Shown one piece after another: positions 1 to 6,759 of a stretch of DNA of 7,136 bases (position 1 is its first letter; each line of letters opens with the position of its first letter). The notes beneath the pieces were generated by a model. That model saw nothing but the letters and a program-made list of their open reading frames with translations, was not told the DNA's origin and ran no database searches. The DNA lies in the NCBI GenBank assembly GCA_021778575.1, contig JAJYCH010000247.1, forward strand, positions 1-7,136. Direction: 5' to 3'. The DNA is from Planctomycetota bacterium. GTDB taxonomy: Bacteria; Planctomycetota; Planctomycetia; Isosphaerales; Isosphaeraceae. The position numbers and the translations under genes are program-made.

Positions 1-71
1 ATGATAAGGACCGCATTGATCAACTCTTTGAGTGGTGGGCGTTTCATGCCACCGAAAATACCCCGACCGGC

Positions 72-449
72 TCACCGCTCGCAACCAACGACCCACGAGA
101 ACAGGTGGATCGGGGTCCCCTCCGGGTCGGTCAAGCGGACCTCGCGATACCCTTCGTCGCTCTGGGTCGGCTCGGAGACCGAGTTCCCCAGCGCGATCAG
201 CCGGTTTCTCGCCGCGTCGACATCCCCCACCTGAAAAATGAGCCGGACCGCCCCTCGATCACCCGAAGCGGGACCTTCCTTCAATGCCACCCGCCCGGCC
301 CCAGCCCCCAGGAGCAGGAACCGGCGCCCCTGATCCTCAAGGATCGGCAAGAGCCCGAGGACATCGCGATACCACCGGCTCGAAACTTCCCAGTTCGCCA
401 GGCGGATCTCGACCATGAACAGTTCGGGGAGTCCGGGGAGATCAGCCAT
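72..449 (-). CDS. VOC (glyoxalase/bleomycin resistance) family protein
   Basis: A small single-domain protein of the vicinal oxygen chelate fold, 125 residues from the chosen ATG. It begins with the usual beta-strand and helix (VEIRLANWEVSSRWYRDVLGL, residues 13-33). A middle strand reads RFLLLG. The second half-module has the typical spacing (RLIFQVGDVDAARNRL), and the end reads LTDPEGTPIHLFSW (residues 107-119). The family binds a metal with His/Glu pairs. Here Glu14 is in the first position, but the terminal ligand position seems to be Ser118, so metal binding and activity are uncertain. The frame is open upstream to a GTG at 605, and an ATG at 476 would give 134 residues. Those extensions (HWQGRNEPGL and neighbours) look non-domain, and family members are usually 115-135 residues, so 449 or 476 is preferred. 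No Shine-Dalgarno is seen before any of these starts. The substrate cannot be told from sequence. Confidence 0.85.
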   Translation of the reverse strand: MADLPGLPELFMVEIRLANWEVSSRWYRDVLGLLPILEDQGRRFLLLGAGAGRVALKEGPASGDRGAVRLIFQVGDVDAARNRLIALGNSVSEPTQSDEGYREVRLTDPEGTPIHLFSWVVGCER

Positions 450-1148
450 TACAGGAATCCCAACAGGCAAGATCATTTCGAGGAGTATCGAGAAGTCTGC
501 ACAATTTCGCCGTCCTGTCCACAGAGTAACAAAGTCCCTGAAGGCGACCAGTCCGGGCTCGTTTCGGCCCTGCCAATGTCGGAAAACTTCGGCGCGAACC
601 ATCACGATCTCGATCGGGAACTATCCTGGCCAGAGTCCTCAAACTGCCTGGATTTCGGTTTGACGGGCAAGATGTCGGAAAATCGAAACCTTCTCTGACA
701 AATTGTTTGACTCGATCAACATGCTCATTGACGACACACCGCCACGACCTACTGTTAAACTGGAAGGTGAGTTGACGGAACGAATGCGGACCATCGTTGG
801 TCACGGATTGAGCCCAGCGTAAAGCCGGTATGTTCCGCTCCCCGACCCGAATTTCGCGACCGTTTTAGCCCCCGTTAGAGCTTGTGTCGCGAATTCAAGC
901 TTTCTGGCTTCGAAGAGCCTCGTCAGAAGTTCTGGCGGGGTTGATCGTCATGAAGTCTGATCGATTGGAACGGAGTCGGATCTCGATCGGATGATCGGCC
1001 GGCGAACGGCGGGGTGGTGGATCGCGGTTCGATCCCCGCTTCGGTCTCGCTGCGCAGTGACTTTTCGCCCAAGGCCCCGGCCTTCGAGCGAGGTCGTTGT
1101 TCGGCCGTCGCGTGACGTGAATTCACCGACATTCTTGAGAGGCTACCG
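450..1148. other. Long intergenic gap with no confident gene
   Basis: About 700 bases separate the divergent VOC gene and the surface-protein gene. The overlapping open frames here are short, disagree with each other and resemble no family I know. One plus frame (about 664-822, ending SPA at a TAA) reads like a protein fragment but has no good start. The right half holds small inverted repeats: GGATCG/CGATCC with a 5-base loop at 1019-1035, GGCT/AGCC around 907-920, and the 10-base palindrome GTGAATTCAC at 1117-1126, about 22 bases before the TTG start. The last could be an operator, but nothing confirms it. I could not identify a convincing sigma-70 promoter. Confidence 0.5.
1137..1142 (+). 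promoter_or_regulatory. Ribosome binding site deciding a TTG start
   Basis: GAGAGG, six bases before a TTG codon at 1149. The frame is closed upstream by a TGA at 1113-1115 and no ATG or GTG lies between, so this site fixes the start of the surface-protein gene. The signal peptide begins directly after it. Confidence 0.7.
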
Positions 1149-2114
1149 TTGACCAGTCGCATTGGCCTGTTTTCGTTCGTCCTCGTGGTTTCGCTCGCTC
1201 CGCTGGCCTCGGCGGGAATCAACCTGGGTGATTATAACCTGATCACCATCGGCAACGTGTCCGACAGGTCGGATGTCCAGGGGCGAGTGCTCGTGGGTGG
1301 GACGCTCTTGACCAACAATTTCACCTTCGGCGGCCATCTCGGCGGCGCGAGCGTGTCGCCGCCTGCCGGGATCTTCAACGCCATCGACTCGGGAGTGACC
1401 AATCTCAACACCAATGGCACCAATTTCCTCTATGGCTCGGGCAAGAGCTCGATCAACGGCGTGACCGCGACACCGTCGGCGGTGGCGACCTTCACCAACG
1501 GCCTGGCGTCGTATCTGAACAGTGTCTCGTCGGCTTACGCCGGCTTGACCACCAACAGCACGATCAACACCGCCGACATGAACCAGATCGCCTTCAACGC
1601 CACGCCGACCCTGATCAACGGCCAGAGCGTCGCGGTTTTTTCGGTCGATCAAAGTTTCTTCAACGGCAGCGGCACGGTCAGTCAACTGAATGGCGTGACC
1701 GCCGGAACCACGGTGATCGTCAACGTGACCGGTGGAACCGTGGGGAATGATCCGCTCTCGTTCGGAAGTCTCAACTTTTCCGCGTTCCAGAACCTGAGCG
1801 ATCAGGCCAATATCCTCTTCAATTTCGAGAACGCCACGCAACTCAACAACATCACCAACCTCGCCGGAGCCATCCTGGCACCGAACGCGGCACTCAATAC
1901 GGGGTCGTCGCTGGTCGGTTCGGTGTTTGTCCAGTCGATCACCAACGTCGGCGAGATCGACCGGCCGAAATCGAACGGGATCGAGGTTAACGGCTTCACC
2001 GGCTTTGTTCCGAGCGTCGCGGTCCCCGAGCCGGCCTCGATCGTGTCGACCCTGGCGGGCCTGGTTCTGGTCGGAGGAACGGCCTGGCGGCGGCGTCGTC
2101 TGGTTGCTGGCTGA
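1149..2114 (+). CDS. Choice-of-anchor A family protein with PEP-CTERM sorting signal
   Basis: A 321-residue exported surface or matrix protein. Residues 1-22 are a signal peptide (TSR, then a hydrophobic stretch, ending PLASA before Gly23). Residues 25-265 carry the choice-of-anchor A domain: it opens with LGDYNLITIGNV and SDVQGRVLVGG. It closes with NILFNFENAT, LAGAILAPNAAL and GSSLVGSVFVQSI, the beta-rich pattern in which the chain reaches 'ILAPNA'. It is rich in Asn, Thr, Ser and Gly, as in beta-solenoid or adhesin-like proteins. The C-terminus is a complete PEP-CTERM signal: VPEP at 292-295, a hydrophobic helix at 297-313, and RRRR at 314-317. In this system an exosortase (not in this window) is expected to cut at VPEP and release or anchor the protein at the envelope. 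The gene stands alone and is closed by the hairpin at 2176-2224. Its specific role (adhesion, matrix or biofilm) is inferred only from the family. Confidence 0.92.
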   Translation: MTSRIGLFSFVLVVSLAPLASAGINLGDYNLITIGNVSDRSDVQGRVLVGGTLLTNNFTFGGHLGGASVSPPAGIFNAIDSGVTNLNTNGTNFLYGSGKSSINGVTATPSAVATFTNGLASYLNSVSSAYAGLTTNSTINTADMNQIAFNATPTLINGQSVAVFSVDQSFFNGSGTVSQLNGVTAGTTVIVNVTGGTVGNDPLSFGSLNFSAFQNLSDQANILFNFENATQLNNITNLAGAILAPNAALNTGSSLVGSVFVQSITNVGEIDRPKSNGIEVNGFTGFVPSVAVPEPASIVSTLAGLVLVGGTAWRRRRLVAG

Positions 2115-2175
2115 GCGAAATTCAAGCCGATCGTGGCGGCGAATGGTTCTTCGTCGGGTTCGTCGGGGAATCAGG

Positions 2176-2224
2176 AAAACGGGCACCCGGCCGATGACCA
2201 GAGCATCGGCCGGGGGCCCGTTTT
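2176..2224. terminator. Bidirectional intrinsic terminator
   Basis: A 17-base stem with one A-G mismatch (2180-2196 against 2204-2220) closes a 7-base loop (ACCAGAG). On the plus strand it is followed by TTTTCTGTTT. On the minus strand it is followed by TTTTC, because AAAA precedes the left arm. The four A-T pairs can also extend the stem. It sits between two convergent genes, 62 bases after the surface-protein stop and about 56 bases after the stop of the minus-strand membrane protein, so it can serve both. Confidence 0.88.
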
Positions 2225-2279
2225 CTGTTTCGTTTTGCCGCTTGTCGGCCCTTGGCGGCCATCAATCGCCCGATCACCG

Positions 2280-5200
2280 TCAGTCCTTGGGCGGTTCGAC
2301 CGGTTTGACCGGGTCGGGCTGAAAGACGTCAGCGGGAAGCTCCTGGTTTTTCGGAGCTTCGGTTGCCGGCCGGGCCGGTTCGGTCGGGGTGGTGTTGGTT
2401 CGCGGCGGTGGGACCGGCTTGCCGAGTTTTTCGAGGTAATAGGCGATCACCGGCCGGACCACCAGGTTGGGCTCAAGCTGCAAGGCGGTTTCCAGGTGGG
2501 TGGCCGCGAATTCGGGCGGGTAGCCGGCTTCGAGGCAAACCATGCCGATCTCGAATTCCCACTCGGCCTGGTTGTTCAGGTTCTCGGGAAGTTCCAGGAG
2601 CAGTCGGGTCGAGGTGATCGGATCGCCCGCGAGAAGCATCTGCCCGGCGACCGGCGCCTGAAGGCTCCGCTGGGTCTGGATCTGGTTGATCGATTCGAGC
2701 CAGAGCGAAATGGTCTGGTCATAGCTGCCCAGAAGGTAATAGGTCAGCCCCTGACGATAAGACGCGGTTCCGGTGCCGGTGTTGACCTTGTCGGATTCGA
2801 GGTCGAGAATGGCGTCGAACGCCTTGTCAGGCTGGCCAACCTCGCAATAGAGGTCGACCAGCGTCGGCAGGACGCCGGGAATCCGGGCTCCGGTGTCGTT
2901 GGCTTCCTGAAGTTTCTGGATCGCCAGGCCCGGTGCCCCATTCGCCCGCGCGAAGTTGGCGATTTCGAGCGGACCCATCCGGTAATTGATCACGTTCTGA
3001 TCAAGCTGTGTCTGGAACTTTTCCAACTGCTCGTTCAGTTCTCCCAGCCGCTTGGTGAGCGATTTGAGAAAATCGTCCTTCATCCCGCTTCTCGGAGCGT
3101 CCTGGGCGACCACGAGCAAGTTCTCGCGAGCCAGGTCGAGAATTCCGAGCTGGAGATAGAGTTGAGCCAGGGTGAAATTCTTCCTCCCCTTCAGCGCGTA
3201 TTCGTCGCGGGTCTTGGCCGGCGGCAAGGTGTTGATCCGGAAATTCTCGACGCTGAGCAACTGGCGGACCCGGTTGCCCAGATATCGCGACTGCGGCGGG
3301 GCCTGAAGAATCCGGCTGATATTCTCGGGAGTCAGCGGGATGCCGAGGATCAAGGCCGATTCCTGAGCGAGCAAGAGCTGGTAAGCCTCGGTGAGCCGCT
3401 CGAAGGCGAGCGTGTCGTCGGGCTTGTACGAGAGTGCCGTCCGGGCCTCGCGGATCGCCATCAGGCAATGGGCGGGGGACGGCAGGTACGGCTGGCCGAT
3501 CGGCGCATCGACCGGCGAGAGCCAGCGGGCCGAGGCGTCGTCGTGCGGCTGGGGCCGGTTGAGCAAGCGATTCTGGAAGATGCTATCGATCACCTCGGAC
3601 GTGGGTTGCGGCGGTCGTTCCCAGGCGGGGACGACCGTCGGCTTCTTGTAGGCCAGGTTCTCGGCGTCGAGCCGGTGAGCCTTGAAGTAGGCCAGGTCGC
3701 TCGGTAGCGCCTTGGCGTCGGCCCGGCCGAACATCACGACGGCACCGTCGTCATAGAACGGAATCCAGTTCGGGCTCATCCACAACTTGGCGTAGGTGTT
3801 CGGCGCGCTGTTCAGGTCGCGGCTCAACTGGATCATCACGACGCTGACCTTCAAGCGATCGAGGATCGGCTGCCAGGTGGCGATCGCGTCATCCCGGAGG
3901 TTGAGCCGGAGGGCTCGCCACTCCTCGTACACGGACTGCGGGTAAAGGTGCTGGCGGCTATCGATATAAGCCTTGTGCTTCGAGAGTGCCTTCCAGGCGA
4001 TCGCGTCTCCCTGGGCGAACGTGGTGTTGAGGATATTCCCCTCGATCGGGGCATCCTTGAGCTTCGCGGCGGCCTCGAACGGAAAATCGTCGGGATTGAA
4101 GCCGAAGCCGAACTGGAGGTCGCCCACCTGCCCGCCCCAGCCGGTGACACCGATCGCGATGGCCGCGAAAACGACCGCGATCGTCACCAAGCGTCCGCCG
4201 GTCGACCAGACCGACCAGCCGGTGCCCAGCTTCCCTTCGACCCCGAAAGTCGCCTGATACCACTCTTGCCCGTTCAGAGCCAGGGTCGCGGCGAGAACCA
4301 GGCCGAAGACCCAGGTCAAGTCATTAAACGCCAGCCCCCACAACACCGCGATCACCGCGAACGTCAAGAACCGACCAAGCACGAACTGCCGCCGGTTGAG
4401 CAGGAACGACGCCAGACCGATCCCCACCAGGACCCCATAATAGAGCCGGAGCGACTGGATGACCTCGACCGAGTTGGCCTTGGCGAACTGTCCGCCGAAG
4501 AGGAACGTCGGGTCGTCCGACGGCGGCTCGACGGTGATGAAGAAAATCTTCAAGATCGTGCCAAACCCGCCCAGAACCCCGAAGACATGCGAGGGATTCA
4601 CAAAACAGACTGCGAAGCACGAACCCAGCGCGATCAGGCCGGCCCGCGGTTTCGGCCGCGACGGATCGTTCTTCGCATCAAAGAACAGGCCGATCATCGA
4701 CGCCGCCAGTACGATCAGGCCATACGAGAACGAATCATCGACGTTCGCCCAGAGCAGAAAGACGGGGATCAAGGCATAAAGTCGGCTCGATTTGCCCAGG
4801 TTGATCGCCTGGTGGAGGAGCAGCAACTCGATCGCCAGGAACAGGAGAGCCCAGGTTTCGGGCGTGACGACCGAGGCGAGCGTGGCGATCCCGCCGATCT
4901 GGACGCCGAGGCCGTTCTCGACGGTCCGGATCACCTCGCCTCCGGCAACCGTCTTGAAGACCTCTCGGGGTACCGGGATCAAGGTGAACCCGAGCGCCAT
5001 GGTCACGCAGAGCGCGGTCCACCAGAGCCCCGGCCCTTTGCGGCGGAGCCCGAGCAGCAGAAAGGCCGCCAGGGCCCGGATCAACGCATCGACGGCGATC
5101 AAGGTTCCGATGCCGAACTGCTCGGCCTTGGGCTCGGCGACCGCTCGTTCGGCCGCCGAGGCGCGCAGGAGGCTCGCCGCCGCCTCGGGCTTGGTCCCCG

Positions 5201-5588
5201 CCGGGATCTTCGGCTCGGCCGGCAGGATCACCGCCGCTCCGGCCGAGTACAACCCGTAATGCACCACCTCGAACAGCCAGGGAATATTCACCCAGCGTCG
5301 GCCTTCGCCGGCGATCGAACTGGAATCGGTCACCTGGGGGGCACCCAGCGCCACGGTCTGGCGACCGGACTGAAGGAGCGAGAAGATTCCCGAATTGAGC
5401 GACTGGATCTTGTTCGCCGAGCCGAGAAAGACCAGGAGAATCACGAAGAAGGCGACGTAAAGATCGTAATAGGCGTTCCATTCGAAGACGCGAGCGGGCG
5501 TCATCGGCTCGGGAGCCGGGGTTTCGGCGACGGCGTCCTCCGTCGGGGCATCGCCCGGCGGCTTTTCCTGCGATCCAGTGTCGGTCAT
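2280..5588 (-). CDS. Large polytopic membrane protein, GT-C-like, with C-terminal TPR-type repeats
   Basis: A 1102-residue protein of unknown function. Residues 1-35 are an acidic, proline-rich cytoplasmic head. About 12 hydrophobic segments lie between residues 41 and 484 (for example 41-57, 158-181, 243-260, 382-397, 466-484). Residues 485-625 form an extracytoplasmic domain. Its pattern (GNILNTTFAQGDAI, then KAYIDSRQHLYP, then ILDRLKVSVVMI and YDDGAVVMFGR) matches the tail of uncharacterised bacterial GT-C-like membrane proteins, where the equivalents read 'GGYLIW...DGR..YP'. LLWANVDDSFSYGL (278-291) and FVNPSHVFG (329-337) match that family's 'WANLHGGF..GL' and 'NPYG' landmarks. Residues about 705-1055 are helical TPR-type repeats (EARTALSYKPDD, QLYLQLGILDLA, HLETALQLEPN). 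A tail rich in Pro, Glu and Thr (1057-1102) ends the protein. The ATG at 5588 is preferred to the frame-open one at 5810, because the extra 74 residues are non-conserved in style, overlap the toxin gene, and a promoter lies between. No Shine-Dalgarno is present. A transferase function is only inferred. Confidence 0.88.
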   Translation of the reverse strand: MTDTGSQEKPPGDAPTEDAVAETPAPEPMTPARVFEWNAYYDLYVAFFVILLVFLGSANKIQSLNSGIFSLLQSGRQTVALGAPQVTDSSSIAGEGRRWVNIPWLFEVVHYGLYSAGAAVILPAEPKIPAGTKPEAAASLLRASAAERAVAEPKAEQFGIGTLIAVDALIRALAAFLLLGLRRKGPGLWWTALCVTMALGFTLIPVPREVFKTVAGGEVIRTVENGLGVQIGGIATLASVVTPETWALLFLAIELLLLHQAINLGKSSRLYALIPVFLLWANVDDSFSYGLIVLAASMIGLFFDAKNDPSRPKPRAGLIALGSCFAVCFVNPSHVFGVLGGFGTILKIFFITVEPPSDDPTFLFGGQFAKANSVEVIQSLRLYYGVLVGIGLASFLLNRRQFVLGRFLTFAVIAVLWGLAFNDLTWVFGLVLAATLALNGQEWYQATFGVEGKLGTGWSVWSTGGRLVTIAVVFAAIAIGVTGWGGQVGDLQFGFGFNPDDFPFEAAAKLKDAPIEGNILNTTFAQGDAIAWKALSKHKAYIDSRQHLYPQSVYEEWRALRLNLRDDAIATWQPILDRLKVSVVMIQLSRDLNSAPNTYAKLWMSPNWIPFYDDGAVVMFGRADAKALPSDLAYFKAHRLDAENLAYKKPTVVPAWERPPQPTSEVIDSIFQNRLLNRPQPHDDASARWLSPVDAPIGQPYLPSPAHCLMAIREARTALSYKPDDTLAFERLTEAYQLLLAQESALILGIPLTPENISRILQAPPQSRYLGNRVRQLLSVENFRINTLPPAKTRDEYALKGRKNFTLAQLYLQLGILDLARENLLVVAQDAPRSGMKDDFLKSLTKRLGELNEQLEKFQTQLDQNVINYRMGPLEIANFARANGAPGLAIQKLQEANDTGARIPGVLPTLVDLYCEVGQPDKAFDAILDLESDKVNTGTGTASYRQGLTYYLLGSYDQTISLWLESINQIQTQRSLQAPVAGQMLLAGDPITSTRLLLELPENLNNQAEWEFEIGMVCLEAGYPPEFAATHLETALQLEPNLVVRPVIAYYLEKLGKPVPPPRTNTTPTEPARPATEAPKNQELPADVFQPDPVKPVEPPKD

Positions 5589-5656
5589 AAAGGGTTCGTG
5601 GCTATCGAGAAAAGATGATGAAGAGCGCGCAGTCGCGCCGTCGAAGGATGACTGCC

Positions 5657-5686
5657 ATGCTAGGGGTTTACGGGGGATCGGGTCAA
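5657..5686 (-). promoter_or_regulatory. Candidate sigma-70 promoter for the large membrane-protein gene
   Basis: On the minus strand, TTGACC (5681-5686; 5 of 6 consensus) is followed after 18 bases by TAGCAT (5657-5662; 4 of 6). Transcription would start near 5650, about 60 bases before the ATG at 5588. An 8-base direct repeat (GACTGCCA on the plus strand, at 5650-5657 and 5698-5705) brackets it. The site supports separate expression from the toxin gene, which ends at 5722. It is judged by eye only. Confidence 0.4.
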
Positions 5687-5721
5687 GAGGGTGGGGCGAC
5701 TGCCACGGAGAGTAGGATTGA

Positions 5722-6373
5722 TCAAGCTTCGGACGGAAGAAGTCCCCAGGATGTAATCGAGACCGAAGAGACTCCAATCGTTCTCGAATGGAAGACAATC
5801 CTCGACTCATGGCTGAGGAGTTCAGGGAACATCACAAGACAGGTATGGTTGGGACATTGGACTGACTCGTAGATCAAACCCTCAAATCCGCCATTGATGA
5901 GAACAGCTTCGCCCAGCCTCTGGGTTGGGGCGTCCATGACTGTTTTCCAGGCAGAACCCAGCTCTTGAGGCGAAGTTTGGAGCCGGGCTTGAACAGAAGA
6001 ATCTCTGAGATTCAAGAGCCGAGAAGCAATAACCATCACTCCTATAAGAACGGACTCCTCGGGAGGCAAGAGTTGATCATAACCAATCCCTCCTCCATAC
6101 ATATACTGAAGTGTACGGTAGAAAATCGAGTTACCCTCTCGATGGGCAGTCTCAGCATCTTCTGCAAGATAGAGGCTACGGTTGAACCTTGTTTGGTGGC
6201 ACAAATCGAGAACCCAGGGGTCCCGCGGTTGGGGCAAACAAGGGTTCCGGAGTCCTGGGGGGTAAGAAATGTCGAAGCGCAATGGAGCGACAAGCGAAGC
6301 TTTCGACCCGAGTGAACGCGGCATCATCACGAAGCCCCTTGACCGCCTCAAGTAGGGCATCGCGCTCAAGCAT
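5722..6373 (-). pseudogene. RES-domain NAD+-degrading toxin, split by a +1 frameshift
   Basis: This is the toxin of a RES/Xre (MbcT/ParT-like) toxin-antitoxin pair. Family members cleave NAD+ or ADP-ribosylate a target, stopping growth. The ATG at 6373 opens frame A, which gives 65 residues (MLERDALLEAVKGL start, then FTRVES, then GPLGSRFVPPNK) and ends at TAG (6176-6178). The domain continues in the next frame from Ser at 6175-6177: SLYLAEDAETAHRE, then VMVIASRLLNLRD, DAPTQRLGEA, GFEGLIYESVQC and LVMFPELL, stopping at 5722. Skipping one base (T on the minus strand, 6178) restores a 216-residue chain, a normal family length. The three hallmark residues are all there: Arg22, Glu79 and Ser170, plus Arg56 and Tyr68. 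The second frame is open up to an ATG at 6393, but its first 70 codons look like shadow. No other lesion is seen, so the break is recent, an artefact, or a recoding site. It has no Shine-Dalgarno and overlaps the antitoxin stop by 8 bases, implying translational coupling. Confidence 0.85.
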
Positions 6374-6698
6374 AAGAGGGTCCCAGACCCCACTGAGTTT
6401 CGAGATCCACTAGAACCAAATTCGCATGGCCTTGCTGAATCGCTTCAAGGGCCGTGCCGGGATACCCCGTTCCCGAGGATTTTAACCATGAAATTGCGGC
6501 GTCCTTTGACCCAAGATGTTCCGCAAGCAAATCCAAAACTTTCTTGTAGATTAGCTCGTCTTGGTCGCTGAGAGACAGTACGAAAGAAGATTTCGATGGT
6601 TTCGAAATCTCGCGCGGTTTGCAATCCTCGGTAGCCTCCGCCACAGCCGTCGGAGTCGTTATCGCATCTGGGGGGATTTGTGGATCGTGCAAAGGCAT
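6366..6698 (-). CDS. RES-partner antitoxin with Xre/MbcA/ParS toxin-binding domain
   Basis: A 110-residue antitoxin. Residues 1-40 are rich in Pro, Thr, Ser and Lys and look disordered. Residues about 48-110 match the toxin-binding domain once called DUF2384: helix LIYKKVLDLLAEHLG, then AAISWLKSSGTGYPG (family pattern A..WL....L.G), then ALEAIQQGHANLVLVDLE and a short C-terminal tail WGLGPSYA. In this family the C-terminal region plugs the RES active site. Full-length Xre antitoxins are usually about 140-150 residues, with an N-terminal helix-turn-helix for autorepression. That part is missing here, as in the short MbcA type. The start is fixed by a perfect AGGAGG eight bases upstream. The gene precedes its toxin and overlaps it by 8 bases, which is typical order for this class. 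Base composition is near 50% GC by eye, below the neighbours, which fits horizontal gain. Confidence 0.83.
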   Translation of the reverse strand: MPLHDPQIPPDAITTPTAVAEATEDCKPREISKPSKSSFVLSLSDQDELIYKKVLDLLAEHLGSKDAAISWLKSSGTGYPGTALEAIQQGHANLVLVDLETQWGLGPSYA

Positions 6699-6706
6699 AC
6701 AAAAAT

Positions 6707-6712
6707 CCTCCT
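6707..6712 (-). promoter_or_regulatory. Strong ribosome binding site of the antitoxin gene
   Basis: A perfect AGGAGG on the minus strand, 8 bases before the ATG at 6698. It contrasts with the toxin start, which has none, so the antitoxin should be made in excess. Confidence 0.8.
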
Positions 6713-6759
6713 CATGTCACGTCCTGTTTGCTTGGGACAGCAAAACCCTCCTCTCCTAG

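Noticed and set aside
1..71. Possible gene edge at the left end: a minus-strand start at 47 (MKRPPLKELINAVLI) or the end of a plus-strand gene (DQLFEWWAFHATENTP)
   Set aside because: Both readings look protein-like, and codon-position GC does not separate them over so few bases. Neither can be supported without sequence to the left.
105..698. Long plus-strand open frame over the VOC gene
   Set aside because: It lies antisense to a recognisable VOC domain and its translation shows no domain logic. It is an overlap of GC-rich coding DNA.
1019..1039. A tRNA T-arm-like string (GCGGTTCGATCCCCGC)
   Set aside because: The five-pair T stem does not form, and no acceptor, D or anticodon arms can be placed upstream. 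It is better explained as simple inverted repeats.
1143..2186. 347-codon minus-strand open frame over the surface-protein gene
   Set aside because: The translation is almost all Arg, Gly, Asp and Glu with no fold-like pattern, antisense to a clear choice-of-anchor A protein.
2133..5618. Two long plus-strand frames (2133-3707 and 3948-5618)
   Set aside because: Both are antisense to the large membrane protein, are highly charged and repetitive, and match no family. They are typical mirror frames of GC-rich genes.
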